A stretch of DNA of 24,243 nt from a virus. Both the position numbers and the translations under genes were made by a program. Below the pieces are notes generated by a model. That model saw only the letters and a list, made by a program, of their open reading frames with translations. It had not been told where the DNA came from and ran no database searches. The stretch covers positions 1-24,243 of IMG/VR virus record IMGVR_UViG_3300032284_002443, one strand, 5' to 3'. Shown here one piece after another: positions 15,794 to 24,212 of the stretch (the first letter of the stretch is position 1; the number at the start of each line of letters is the position of its first letter).

Positions 15794-16596
15794 TTGTATT
15801 CTTTAAGGCTAGTTTCTAATCCATATTTCATTTGGTGACAAGAATATAGAAAATCACTATTACAACTATAATCAAATCCTGTATTATCTGTTAATTCAAT
15901 TTTCTTATTTAAACCGTGTAGATTTGAATATAGAGATAAAAAGTCATTTAAATCAATTTGGTTATTGTAGGCGCAGTTGATATCTAAAGGATAGTTTTTC
16001 CAATCTTGAATAACATGTTTAATTATATCTGCAAAATCTATAGCTGATATCCAGCTAAAGTTTCGATTTTTTAGTAAAAATACGTCTGACGCTTTGTTAA
16101 ACTGTTTTAATAATCTGAAATCTGGCTCATTTGGATGAAAACATCCAAACACTCTTAATGTAAGAGCATTTGGCATATCTTTGCATTGCCGGCTAATTAG
16201 ATTTTTTGATAATCCGTAACTATCTTGTGGCAATCTTTCGTCTAGTAAAATTTCTTTAGCTTGAGTAATATTTTGAGATATGTCAAACTCAGCTCCGGTT
16301 CCTATGTTAATCAGCACACCGTAACATCCGTTTAGTGCTCGTAGATTTTGAAACATTTTTAAATTATCATGAAGATCAGCAGCAATAAACTGGCCAAGTG
16401 TTTGTTTGCCGCCGACTGCAGCACAGTTGATAACTGTATCAAACCTGTATTCTCTTAAAAAGTTTTCAGTGGATTGCCTATCAGTTAAATCGCAATCACG
16501 GCGTGTAACAGAAAATGGTTTTAAATCATCCAGTTCATGTGCAAGGATTTTTCCAATAGTACCAGAACTACCTAATATAGCTATTTTATTGGCCAT
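15790..16596 (-). CDS. SDR-family sugar reductase, candidate 4-ketosugar or acetyl reductase
   Basis: The 268-residue protein has a Rossmann loop KIAILGSSGTIGKIL (G9, G12, G15), a DTVINCAAVGG segment (about 53-63) and a Y-x3-K pair in DSYGLSKN (about 127-134). At this length it resembles RmlD/WcaG-type reductases rather than 4,6-dehydratases. It lies directly after the split ThDP enzyme. In yersiniose synthesis the step after two-carbon addition is a reduction by YerF, so a YerF-like job fits, but the sequence does not prove it. It overlaps the upstream gene by 16 bases and the downstream one by 4. Confidence 0.75.
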   Translation of the reverse strand: MANKIAILGSSGTIGKILAHELDDLKPFSVTRRDCDLTDRQSTENFLREYRFDTVINCAAVGGKQTLGQFIAADLHDNLKMFQNLRALNGCYGVLINIGTGAEFDISQNITQAKEILLDERLPQDSYGLSKNLISRQCKDMPNALTLRVFGCFHPNEPDFRLLKQFNKASDVFLLKNRNFSWISAIDFADIIKHVIQDWKNYPLDINCAYNNQIDLNDFLSLYSNLHGLNKKIELTDNTGFDYSCNSDFLYSCHQMKYGLETSLKEYK

Positions 16597-17339
16597 TCGC
16601 GTTCTAGCTCCTCCGGTGATAAAAATGGGGCCATGTCATGCAATGGTGCTTGAACTCGCGTACCTTCTGGCAATACTTTAAAGCTCTGTGCTGGTAGTAT
16701 TTCCTGATCAACTTTGCACATGACTTCTATAAGCTCTGCTGATCTATTATTTGGATCATTTAGTGATCCGAACGCATTCTTTAGCTCATTTCTGTTGCTG
16801 ATCTTTTGATATTTAATTTCAAACGCTTCGGCAACTTTATTAAGTTGCGGAAAAAATAAACCGCTTGCTTGATCAACTCCATACACTCTGCCTTCAAAAT
16901 ATTTTGTTTGTGTATTCTTGATGCTTAAATATCCACCGTTGTTTAGCACAATAAGTTTTATAGGTAAATCTAAATATTTGATAACTGCTAGCTCTTGCAT
17001 ATTTGAATAAAAGCTACCATCTCCGACAATAGCTAAAACTAACTTATCCTTTGCATTAAGTGCAACACCTACACTGGCCGGTACTGCCCATCCCATGTCT
17101 GCTTGACTGGGATTAAAGATAAACTGGTTTGAACATGTTGCTTTTAATGCTGTTGGACATGCATAACTTGGACTACCAGCATCTGCTACAATTAGATTAT
17201 TATCAGTTAATATTTCATTAACCGATTCCAACACTTCATAAATGTCAAGACCGTGTGAATCGTCGGCATGCTCTGGTTGATATACAGGCCATTGCTGTTT
17301 CCATTGTTGGCATTTAGTAACCCAGTCGTTATTTGTCAT
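16581..17339 (-). CDS. ThDP-dependent enzyme, C-terminal (PP) half
   Basis: The 252-residue protein is the diphosphate-binding domain of an acetolactate-synthase-type enzyme. The ThDP/Mg motif is GDGSF (106-110) with NN at 133-134, the GDG-x24-NN form. It is preceded by NPSQADMGWAVPASVGVAL, typical of this domain. The first 40 residues (KCQQWKQQWPVY) match the linker between the middle and PP domains of one-chain enzymes. Alone it lacks the catalytic Glu-bearing PYR domain, which the overlapping upstream gene supplies. The start ATG is embedded in the end of that gene in another frame, with AAGGA about 11 bases before it. Confidence 0.87.
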   Translation of the reverse strand: MTNNDWVTKCQQWKQQWPVYQPEHADDSHGLDIYEVLESVNEILTDNNLIVADAGSPSYACPTALKATCSNQFIFNPSQADMGWAVPASVGVALNAKDKLVLAIVGDGSFYSNMQELAVIKYLDLPIKLIVLNNGGYLSIKNTQTKYFEGRVYGVDQASGLFFPQLNKVAEAFEIKYQKISNRNELKNAFGSLNDPNNRSAELIEVMCKVDQEILPAQSFKVLPEGTRVQAPLHDMAPFLSPEELEREWPIK

Positions 17340-18402
17340 TTCGTAACATGTCCTTAAAAAATGTTTCTAACTCTACACAACAACGCCATTCTAATGATGT
17401 CAGTTCTCTAGCAGTCCAATGATGTATATATTTGTTAAATTCGTTAGGATCTATAGTTACAAACACTTTAGTACTATGAGGCGACCATGTTGATAAATCA
17501 TATCCTGTATGACTGTTGTTTAGGCTACATCCTAAAATGAATAATAAATCTGATGATTGCATGGCAAAATTTCCAGCTCGTGATCCTTTTATTCCAATAG
17601 CTCCTACATTTAATGGATGATTATATGGTAACAAATCACTAGCACCATATGTGTACACATACGGAACATTATAATGCTCAATGAACTGTTTAAATAGATC
17701 TTGAGTTTTAGATTGTTTAATACCTTGCCCTGCTAATACAACAGGTCTCTTTTTCTCTTTGAATAACTTTGGCAAATCAAAATATGCAGCTACAGGCATT
17801 GTATGCACTATAGGCATTATAGACGCTATTTTATCTCGTTTTATGTTATCTATAACATCGGATATATTATAGGTTTGTATATTTGATGGTATATCTATCC
17901 AAACAGGGCCAGGACGACCAGTAGTTGCATAATGTACTGCTTCGTCTAATATCTTTTTTATGTCCTGTGGAGAGTCTACGAACTTAGAATACTTAGTAAT
18001 ACTTTTTACTGTTTCAATAATATCATGTTCCTGTATACCAAACTTTCTTAACGAATATGCATTGGTATTTTCCTTTAGGAATCTTGAACATTGTTCTAAT
18101 CCAACATTTCCACTAATGAATATAACAGGAACACTGTCTTGCCATGCAGCTAATAAACTTGTTATACAATTTGTGCCACCGCAGCCTGTTGTTGGATTTA
18201 CAAGGCTTATATTACCCGTAAGTTTTGATTCGGCAACTGCTGCATGTGCAGCACCTTGCTCGTTGTGAAAGCATACATATTGAATTTTACCATGTTTAAT
18301 AAATCCATCGTTAAGGCCACTAGCACCTCCGCCCATTAAACCATAAACATGCTTAACACCTAGTTGCCAGAAATATTCAGCTATGTAGTCACAAACTCTC
18401 AT
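17329..18402 (-). CDS. ThDP-dependent enzyme, N-terminal (PYR plus middle) half
   Basis: The 357-residue protein has a PYR domain with the catalytic glutamate in CFHNEQGAAHAAVAES (E48) and NPTTGCGGTNCITSLLAAWQ (about 68-87, where most acetolactate synthases have SGPGATN). The middle domain starts after ATTGRPGPVWIDIPSN (about 154-169). It stops where the PP domain would begin. With its partner (252 residues) it totals 609, close to one-chain enzymes of about 550-600. In this gene neighbourhood the best functional match is YerE, which transfers an acetyl unit from pyruvate to a 4-ketosugar nucleotide. Plain acetolactate synthase is less likely in a phage glycan operon. Confidence 0.85.
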   Translation of the reverse strand: MRVCDYIAEYFWQLGVKHVYGLMGGGASGLNDGFIKHGKIQYVCFHNEQGAAHAAVAESKLTGNISLVNPTTGCGGTNCITSLLAAWQDSVPVIFISGNVGLEQCSRFLKENTNAYSLRKFGIQEHDIIETVKSITKYSKFVDSPQDIKKILDEAVHYATTGRPGPVWIDIPSNIQTYNISDVIDNIKRDKIASIMPIVHTMPVAAYFDLPKLFKEKKRPVVLAGQGIKQSKTQDLFKQFIEHYNVPYVYTYGASDLLPYNHPLNVGAIGIKGSRAGNFAMQSSDLLFILGCSLNNSHTGYDLSTWSPHSTKVFVTIDPNEFNKYIHHWTARELTSLEWRCCVELETFFKDMLRNDK

Positions 18403-19727
18403 ACATGACCTTTCATAAATGCATCGAGCTGTTCACCAATGTAATCTATTTGCTCGTCTGTAATAACAGGACTTGTTCCTAGGAAGAATGTATCGGTCAT
18501 CACTTTAGTAGCCACAGGATACATAGTTTTGCATTGATTAATATCAACCATATGACTGTATGCAGGCTGCAATAAAATGTTACCGGCAAAATATGGCCGT
18601 GTTTGAATCTTAGATGTTTCTAAATGGTCTGTTATTTGTGATCTTGTGAATTTTGATCTATCTTTAATAGTAACAGCAAATGCAAACCAACTTGGATCAC
18701 TCAATTCTGTTGCAACAGGCAAATGAAAGAAAGATTCATAAGGCTTAAACTTTTCTAACAGCCTTTGATGATTATGTCGTCTCTTGGCATGTATAGTATC
18801 AAGTTTGTCTAGCTGGGCTAGTCCCATGCTTGCTTGTAGTTCGATAGGTTTAAGATTATAACCAATCTCATCATAAACATATTTGTGATCAAACGTTTCA
18901 TCTGGCAATGCAGAAATCCAATTGCTAAATCTGCATTTACATGTTCCATTTTTAAGTAAGTTTGCTTCTTGTCCAACACAATAGCATCCACGACCCCATT
19001 CTCTAAAACTTCTTATCACACGTTCTTGTTCTTGTGTTTTACAAGCAACAAACCCGCCTTCGCCCATTGTCATGTGATGTGCAGGATAAAAGCTACAGCT
19101 GGCCATTTCACCGAAACTACCTAATGGCTTATTGTCGTATGTGCTACCTAGTGCATCACAGCAATCTTCTATAAGAATAAGATTATAACGTTTAACAATA
19201 TCCATAACTTGATTCATATTAGGCGGATTGCCTAGTACATGTGCAAATGTAATAGCTCTACAGTCAGGATTTGTAGCAAGTGCCATTTCTACTTGATTTA
19301 AGTTTAGATTTAGCGTATCTATTTCAATATCAACAAATACTGGAATTAAACCACATTGAAAGATTGGATTTACTGTAGTTGGAAATCCTGCAATAGGAGT
19401 GAGTATTTTAGATCCTTCCGGAAGATTCCACAAACGCTTGCTGCGTAGTGCATTCATTTGTATTAGGTTAGAACTACTACCACTATTTGTTAATACGCCC
19501 CACTCTTTTCCAAATAAACGTGGAAACTTATATTCAAATGTCTGTGCGTCTTTGCCTAATACTAACCATCCATTAAGCAAACTTTTAGCAGCTCGCACGT
19601 ATTCATCTGAATCAAAAAATGGACCAGCATATTGGACGGTATCAATGCCTGCCTGCCATTTTTTGTTGGCTTGTTTTTCTGAAATATATTCAGCTATGTC
19701 GCGTAAAATTGAATCTAATTTAGTCAT
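18399..19727 (-). CDS. RfbH/AscC-type 3-dehydratase (E1), PMP and [2Fe-2S]
   Basis: The 442-residue DegT/DnrJ-fold protein carries CDP-4-keto-6-deoxyglucose 3-dehydratase signatures. In SFYPAHHMTMGEGG (212-225) the Lys that normally holds PLP is His (H217), as in E1 and ColD. Cysteines C190, C248, C250 and C263 or C265 match the E1 iron-sulphur pattern C-x57-C-x-C for the first three; the fourth is spaced further than in E1 (x12 against x7). DHKYVYDEIGYNLKPIELQA (280-299) is also family-typical. It removes the C3 hydroxyl of a 4-keto-6-deoxy sugar nucleotide, with electrons from an E3 reductase not present here. It starts the five-gene sugar block after a 55-base gap. Confidence 0.9.
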   Translation of the reverse strand: MTKLDSILRDIAEYISEKQANKKWQAGIDTVQYAGPFFDSDEYVRAAKSLLNGWLVLGKDAQTFEYKFPRLFGKEWGVLTNSGSSSNLIQMNALRSKRLWNLPEGSKILTPIAGFPTTVNPIFQCGLIPVFVDIEIDTLNLNLNQVEMALATNPDCRAITFAHVLGNPPNMNQVMDIVKRYNLILIEDCCDALGSTYDNKPLGSFGEMASCSFYPAHHMTMGEGGFVACKTQEQERVIRSFREWGRGCYCVGQEANLLKNGTCKCRFSNWISALPDETFDHKYVYDEIGYNLKPIELQASMGLAQLDKLDTIHAKRRHNHQRLLEKFKPYESFFHLPVATELSDPSWFAFAVTIKDRSKFTRSQITDHLETSKIQTRPYFAGNILLQPAYSHMVDINQCKTMYPVATKVMTDTFFLGTSPVITDEQIDYIGEQLDAFMKGHV

Positions 19728-19733
19728 AGCACC

Positions 19734-19748
19734 ACTTAAAATTTAAGT
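19734..19748. repeat. Short palindrome before the dideoxysugar block
   Basis: ACTTAAA-A-TTTAAGT is a 15-base palindrome in one of the longer gaps of the - strand operon, just upstream of the RfbH-type start. It might be a regulatory or mRNA-structure site. Its AT-rich makeup makes chance quite possible. Confidence 0.3.
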
Positions 19749-19782
19749 CTACGTGGTTTAGTGACGCAGTGTCAATTCTAAA

Positions 19783-20433
19783 TTATTCTATTATCTGTGG
19801 TTTAATCCAATTAAACAATTCCATTCTGATGCCCATTGGCTGATCTGGGCAATGTATTAAAAAGTCACCACGTTGCCATTGTCCATTAAACCCTAGTTTG
19901 TCATCATTGGTAGCTGCGCCTTTATTTCTGTATAAAGGATAATGATAACTGTTTAAAAATCGTTGAGGTACCACTTTAACAATGTGTCTATACTGATTGT
20001 ATGTTTCCATCATAACACCCTGTTCTAAAAATGGATGGTTTAGGTAGTTAGGCATTGAATCTAATATCATTTTCAACCATGCACGACCTTCCAGGGTATT
20101 TCGAACCAAAAAGCTATCACTCTGTATGCCATTAAAATCTGTAGCAATAGTTACATGATAGTTGTTATATGCAAACTCAGTTAAAGGAATGGTAAAGTTT
20201 GTAATCATTGTATCGGTACCAGACCAATGAAACAGTTCAACATCGCTTTGATTCAAAATGTCTAGCATTAAGGCAATTTTAGCAAAGCCAATATTCATTG
20301 TGCCCCAACCGTCGGTCTTGGCTATTGCACCATATCCATGTTTTTGTGCATATTTTTCTCTATTATTATGCCATGTTAAGTCCGCTAACTGTTTGTAATT
20401 CTCATCATGTAATGTAGTCAATGCACATTTCAT
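19783..20433 (-). CDS. GT34-like (GMA12/MNN10) glycosyltransferase
   Basis: I use the ATG at 20433 (216 residues): it has AAGAGG about 8 bases upstream and gives a 4-base ATGA overlap with the preceding gene. Family-like features are NNREKYAQKHGYGA (about 23-36), the DxD-like strand FHWSGTDTMITN (D74; others have W-x-D-x-D), DFNGIQSDSFLVRNT and FLEQGVMMETY. The GT34 family is best known in fungi and plants (galactosyl and xylosyl transferases), with bacterial and viral members. The first Asp of the classical DxD is Gly here, so metal binding may differ. Confidence 0.7.
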   Translation of the reverse strand: MKCALTTLHDENYKQLADLTWHNNREKYAQKHGYGAIAKTDGWGTMNIGFAKIALMLDILNQSDVELFHWSGTDTMITNFTIPLTEFAYNNYHVTIATDFNGIQSDSFLVRNTLEGRAWLKMILDSMPNYLNHPFLEQGVMMETYNQYRHIVKVVPQRFLNSYHYPLYRNKGAATNDDKLGFNGQWQRGDFLIHCPDQPMGIRMELFNWIKPQIIE

Positions 20434-21596
20434 CTTGTGTACCTCTTGGATTTTTCTAACCAAATATCTAAGTTATGCTTGATTTGATGATGAGTAGATA
20501 ACTGCTGCTTCTCACCTGTAAACTTATCTCTTTCCCAGCTCCAACTAGTATTCATAGCCAAATAATGACCAAAATATATTTCATCTGTTGTTGCGTGTGG
20601 TCCACTGGTTCTATGTAACATCCATTGATGAGTTAAATTCTTTTGAGGATTGAGCATCCATTTTATGCCTATGCCTCGTTGATTACTATGTGTCGTTTGC
20701 CAATAGTTGTAGAATCGTCTTGTAGGTTGTGGTACGTTACTGGCTTCTTCACCTGTAACACTATTAACTGGTTCAATCCATGTACCTTTATATAGCCAAA
20801 CACTGTTAGAGTTTTCCCTACAATATTGTACAATATTATCAAGCGTATAGTTTTTAATCACAAGTAATTCGTCGGTATCTGCGTTTATTGCTAAACTAGC
20901 ACAATGTAACCATTTCCATTTAGCATGCTCTAACATGATGTATTGTGAAAAGTCACTATCCCAAGGCAAAAACGTTCCAGACTTACCTTGCCATGTCCAA
21001 TCACCGCCACCCATGCAACCAAACGGAACAGCATAATCTACAATTTCAATTTTAGCATCAGGTCTGTTGAGTAATATTTGTAATTCATCTGATTTATAAA
21101 GTGTGCTTTGATTATTATAGATAATAAAGCCTTCAACTTTATGTACGCATACATGATAATCAATCCACTGTTCTAACCAAGACACAGGATGATCTTTACT
21201 AATAGTTACAATAGTTTTTTTACCAGCAAAATCCATTGAAGAACGAGATATTGAAATCTCTCGTTCATTGTGTGGTCCAATAAAATATATTTGTTCAAGC
21301 GGAGATGTGGTTTCTAAAACTGTAATACACACACGATCCATTTCATAAAAGTTGTAATTTAATTGATTTTTGTTACTATCTAAAAATTTACAGTTATTTT
21401 TAATAAAATCTTTAGTAGCATATAATGGTGGACCAATTAACAGAGTAGAGTTTGGATTTATTTGAATACAGTCATACCAAAGATTATCCCAATCATAGTT
21501 TTTTTCAAAATCAAACACCCATAACTCCTGCGGACGAGCTGGTTGTCTTTGAAATCCCCATTCTTTTGGATATTTGATTACAGGAAGATTATACAT
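20430..21596 (-). CDS. GT92/GT2-like glycosyltransferase
   Basis: The 388-residue protein has a variable N-terminal region (1-125) and then a GT-A domain: SWLEQWIDYHVCVHKVEGFI and IYNNQST (about 139-165), the motif of GT92/DUF23 and Glyco_tranf_2_4 proteins. It also has INADTDELLV (about 237-246), the metal-binding D-x-D-E. FLPWDSDFSQYIMLEHAKWK lies between them, and a C-terminal HRTSGPHATTDEIYFGHYLA follows. It should transfer a sugar to a surface or virion glycan. It overlaps neighbours by 4 and 8 bases. Donor and acceptor are unknown. Confidence 0.75.
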   Translation of the reverse strand: MYNLPVIKYPKEWGFQRQPARPQELWVFDFEKNYDWDNLWYDCIQINPNSTLLIGPPLYATKDFIKNNCKFLDSNKNQLNYNFYEMDRVCITVLETTSPLEQIYFIGPHNEREISISRSSMDFAGKKTIVTISKDHPVSWLEQWIDYHVCVHKVEGFIIYNNQSTLYKSDELQILLNRPDAKIEIVDYAVPFGCMGGGDWTWQGKSGTFLPWDSDFSQYIMLEHAKWKWLHCASLAINADTDELLVIKNYTLDNIVQYCRENSNSVWLYKGTWIEPVNSVTGEEASNVPQPTRRFYNYWQTTHSNQRGIGIKWMLNPQKNLTHQWMLHRTSGPHATTDEIYFGHYLAMNTSWSWERDKFTGEKQQLSTHHQIKHNLDIWLEKSKRYTR

Positions 21597-22572
21597 TTTT
21601 AACCTGATATTTTGTCGCCATATGTTTGATTATCATATGATAGTTAATTTCATTTTGTACGTCTTCATTAAAATCATTCTTAATAAGAACATTAAATTTG
21701 TTAATGTTTCTATGATTAAACAACTCAGCACCTGATCGATCTCTTTGTACCATCACAGTACCACCGCCGTATTTGTGCCACTGATTTGTTTTACCTTTAT
21801 GAAATGGACCATATGGCATCATACCATAAGGTACTTGTGGACTTTCATGATAATTATATGGTTGATGATAACTTTGTTCTTGTATAGCTACATATTGCCA
21901 TGCCATCCTCCAGCATTCGGCATCGCCGCCAAATTGATAATAAATGTTTTGCTGTTCTGTATAGTAAACCATTATATACAGTTGTTTCCAGCATTTCTTT
22001 TTATTGATAAGAAATTGCCCGCTTTCAAATGGCTCGCCGTCGTTAGGACCTACATTAAAAACTTTCCAAAAATCAGATCCTGACCAATATTGGTTTGCTC
22101 TGTCTATGCTATAAACGTCTCGCCAAAACAAGCTACCTTTTTCAAGATATTCAGGATCTTGAAATAAATCTAAACAATTTCTTATTGGAAAGTTATCACT
22201 ATCAATCCATAGGTTTTCTTCGTATTCACTTTCCAATACAGCATATACTTTGGTAGCCCAACCTTTTTTATTACCCCATCTATCTTGAAATGGTTCAAAA
22301 TTCTTTTTTAACTTTTTAAAGATTACATAGTTAGGATAAAGTCTTGTTAGCTCTTGTATTTCATCGTCGACTAGTTCGCCTTCGCGATAAAATACCTCAA
22401 TGGGACACTGAAAACCTAATCTTTTTAATTCGGTTAATAAAATATATGTACCAGTAATTTCTTGTCTATAACAGCTGGTTACTATACTTTGACCTGTTTT
22501 ATAATCTTTAGCATTACCTATGCTTTGATATACTTTATTTTGCTCTGCATGTAAATCATCAAATGTTGTCAT
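21589..22572 (-). CDS. GT71-like (MNN1-type) mannosyltransferase family protein
   Basis: The 327-residue GT-A protein shows the PF11051-type pattern: RLGFQCPIEVFYREGE (about 51-66), the metal-binding ENLWIDSDNFPIRN (D124, D126), GSLFWRDVYS (about 146-155), FESGQFLINKKKCW (about 182-195, the acceptor and catalytic-loop signature) and FGGDAECWRMAW. Fungal members are alpha-1,3- or alpha-1,2-mannosyltransferases of the Golgi; bacterial and phage members are uncharacterised. The start overlaps nothing upstream and lies 4 bases past the preceding stop. Confidence 0.78.
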   Translation of the reverse strand: MTTFDDLHAEQNKVYQSIGNAKDYKTGQSIVTSCYRQEITGTYILLTELKRLGFQCPIEVFYREGELVDDEIQELTRLYPNYVIFKKLKKNFEPFQDRWGNKKGWATKVYAVLESEYEENLWIDSDNFPIRNCLDLFQDPEYLEKGSLFWRDVYSIDRANQYWSGSDFWKVFNVGPNDGEPFESGQFLINKKKCWKQLYIMVYYTEQQNIYYQFGGDAECWRMAWQYVAIQEQSYHQPYNYHESPQVPYGMMPYGPFHKGKTNQWHKYGGGTVMVQRDRSGAELFNHRNINKFNVLIKNDFNEDVQNEINYHMIIKHMATKYQVKNV

Positions 22573-22576
22573 AATA

Positions 22577-23428
22577 TTATCCGTATTGAATTTCTATAGC
22601 CCGATGCCAATGTGGAATTCTATCCCATTGATGTAAAATATGATGTGCGTATCCTGTGCTTGTTGTGGTGCTTTGTCCTGTCCATAACGGTTCTTTTTCT
22701 AAGAGAAATGGACGAAAACTGTTTATTTTAGTTGGATCTACTGTGGTTCCGGCTTGGCATGCCCATCCTTCTTCACTATAGGTGAAACGTGTCATGCTTT
22801 TCCAAGGTTCTAAACTTAATAGTAAATTGTATGCTGCTTGATCCGGATTAGGTCTTTGTGCTGCATGACATGTAAGCCATATTTGGAGCCATAGGTCCTT
22901 CATTGTTTTTATTTCTCCTGCTTGTACACCGCAGTTCCAAATTGGTTGACTTTTCATACGGTTATAGAAACCAGGATAGCTTCCTTGCATGTTATCTGCA
23001 CCCCATGGCTCGTTTTCGTAACATATGCTTTCTGAGCTGGCACAGATTTTCTTACCATCAAGATACTTTTCCAACCACTCGCTGGGATTTCTTTGAAATA
23101 CGACATCTTTTACATCTGTGCTAATCACATATCTATATTCATCGATATTTGATAGCCCATCTAGATACTGCCATAAATGCAAAAATCTCTGAACAACAAT
23201 TATTAGTTGTCCTGGATACGATAGATTACCTTGGTCGTCTTTTGTAAATCCCCATACGCGGAAATTTCGATTAAGTAACTCTTGTATGGTTTTGTTATCA
23301 CAGTTATATACTACAACTGCCTTATCGCCGGTAAATCCGGATTTATCTATACTATTGGCCCAATATTTAATTTTTGACCAGTCGTAGTTAGTAAATGCTC
23401 CTATTATGAGATCTTTAGAGGTAGACAT
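22577..23428 (-). CDS. GT-A fold nucleotide-sugar transferase, unclassified
   Basis: The 283-residue protein begins DLIIGAFTNYDWSKIKYWAN (about 6-25), followed by YRYVISTDVKDVVFQRNP (about 98-115). The D-x-x-D there looks like the metal site of a GT-A enzyme. Later come WNCGVQAGEI and PDQAAYNLLLS, the pattern by which such enzymes hold the donor, and a His-rich C-terminus (YAHHILHQWDRIPHWHR). It is part of the four-gene GT-A run. I cannot assign a CAZy family. Confidence 0.65.
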   Translation of the reverse strand: MSTSKDLIIGAFTNYDWSKIKYWANSIDKSGFTGDKAVVVYNCDNKTIQELLNRNFRVWGFTKDDQGNLSYPGQLIIVVQRFLHLWQYLDGLSNIDEYRYVISTDVKDVVFQRNPSEWLEKYLDGKKICASSESICYENEPWGADNMQGSYPGFYNRMKSQPIWNCGVQAGEIKTMKDLWLQIWLTCHAAQRPNPDQAAYNLLLSLEPWKSMTRFTYSEEGWACQAGTTVDPTKINSFRPFLLEKEPLWTGQSTTTSTGYAHHILHQWDRIPHWHRAIEIQYG

Positions 23429-23454
23429 GTATAGATTATATCTTGATTTGTATG

Positions 23455-24204
23455 TTAGCTACAATTTAAATCAAGATATTTGTCAGCACCCATTTTACAC
23501 ATAAGAGATAAAACTAAGCGACTGTTTTTCATACTTAAAAACCCAGCTAGCTCAAGTTTTGTTCTTTTCTCATCTTTTATATTTCGTAGTAACGGCAAAT
23601 ACTTTTGAACTAAGTCTCTGTCTTTTTTTGGCCATTTTGGATTTTCAAACAACCCAATAGCTTTGTACCATCTTAACAACTGATTTGGATCTCTTTTGAT
23701 TTTTGGTATTGGATTTGGGCAGAATCTCACAACTTGATTTTTAATGTCATCTATGCCGCCTACATAATCATATAATGTACCATCAAAATCTACACTTAAT
23801 GCATTAACAGTTAAATCTCTGTTTTCTGCATCAATTTTCCAACTAGTGTTTCGATCTATTTTTACATGATCGTTTTGTATTTTCATTTTGTAGACGATAC
23901 TGGTTACATCTACTTTATTATCTCCAAAAACTGCTTTGATAGTGCCATGCTGAATTCCATCGGCGTCGTATTCAATTTTCTCAATATCAAAAATAAAAAT
24001 AAGTTCGGCCGGTTCGGCGTTGGTAGCAAAATCAATGTCTCTTGGAGTTACATTTCGCACAAAATCTCTAACAGCTCCGCCTACTATGCGTAAGTCGAAA
24101 TTATACTTTTTAAGTACGTTTGCAACAGTGCGTGCTTCTTTTGGCCAGCTTTTGCTAAACTCTTCAAAATTAATTTGTGTGTTGACTTCAAACAAGCTCT
24201 GCAT
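23455..24204 (-). CDS. CCA-adding/poly(A)-polymerase-type nucleotidyltransferase, short
   Basis: I choose the ATG at 24204 (249 residues). The frame is open further to the window edge, so a longer N-terminus cannot be excluded. The head domain is clear: RIVGGAVRDFVRN (about 39-51), RDIDFATNA (D56, D58, the catalytic pair), HGTIKAVF, RDLTVNALSVDFDG and DYVGGIDDIKN. A neck-like part, ending near the C-terminus, contains RDPNQLLRWYKAIG. Bacterial class II CCA enzymes are about 400 residues, so the body and tail domains are missing. It may repair or mature tRNA 3' ends, or act on another RNA or small substrate. It heads the - strand operon as visible here. Confidence 0.85.
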   Translation of the reverse strand: MQSLFEVNTQINFEEFSKSWPKEARTVANVLKKYNFDLRIVGGAVRDFVRNVTPRDIDFATNAEPAELIFIFDIEKIEYDADGIQHGTIKAVFGDNKVDVTSIVYKMKIQNDHVKIDRNTSWKIDAENRDLTVNALSVDFDGTLYDYVGGIDDIKNQVVRFCPNPIPKIKRDPNQLLRWYKAIGLFENPKWPKKDRDLVQKYLPLLRNIKDEKRTKLELAGFLSMKNSRLVLSLMCKMGADKYLDLNCS

Positions 24205-24212
24205 GGCATACC

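Noticed and set aside
16581-18402. Calling the ThDP pair host-type acetolactate synthase for branched amino acids
   Set aside because: There is no regulatory subunit or other amino-acid gene nearby; the neighbours are E1-type and other sugar enzymes.
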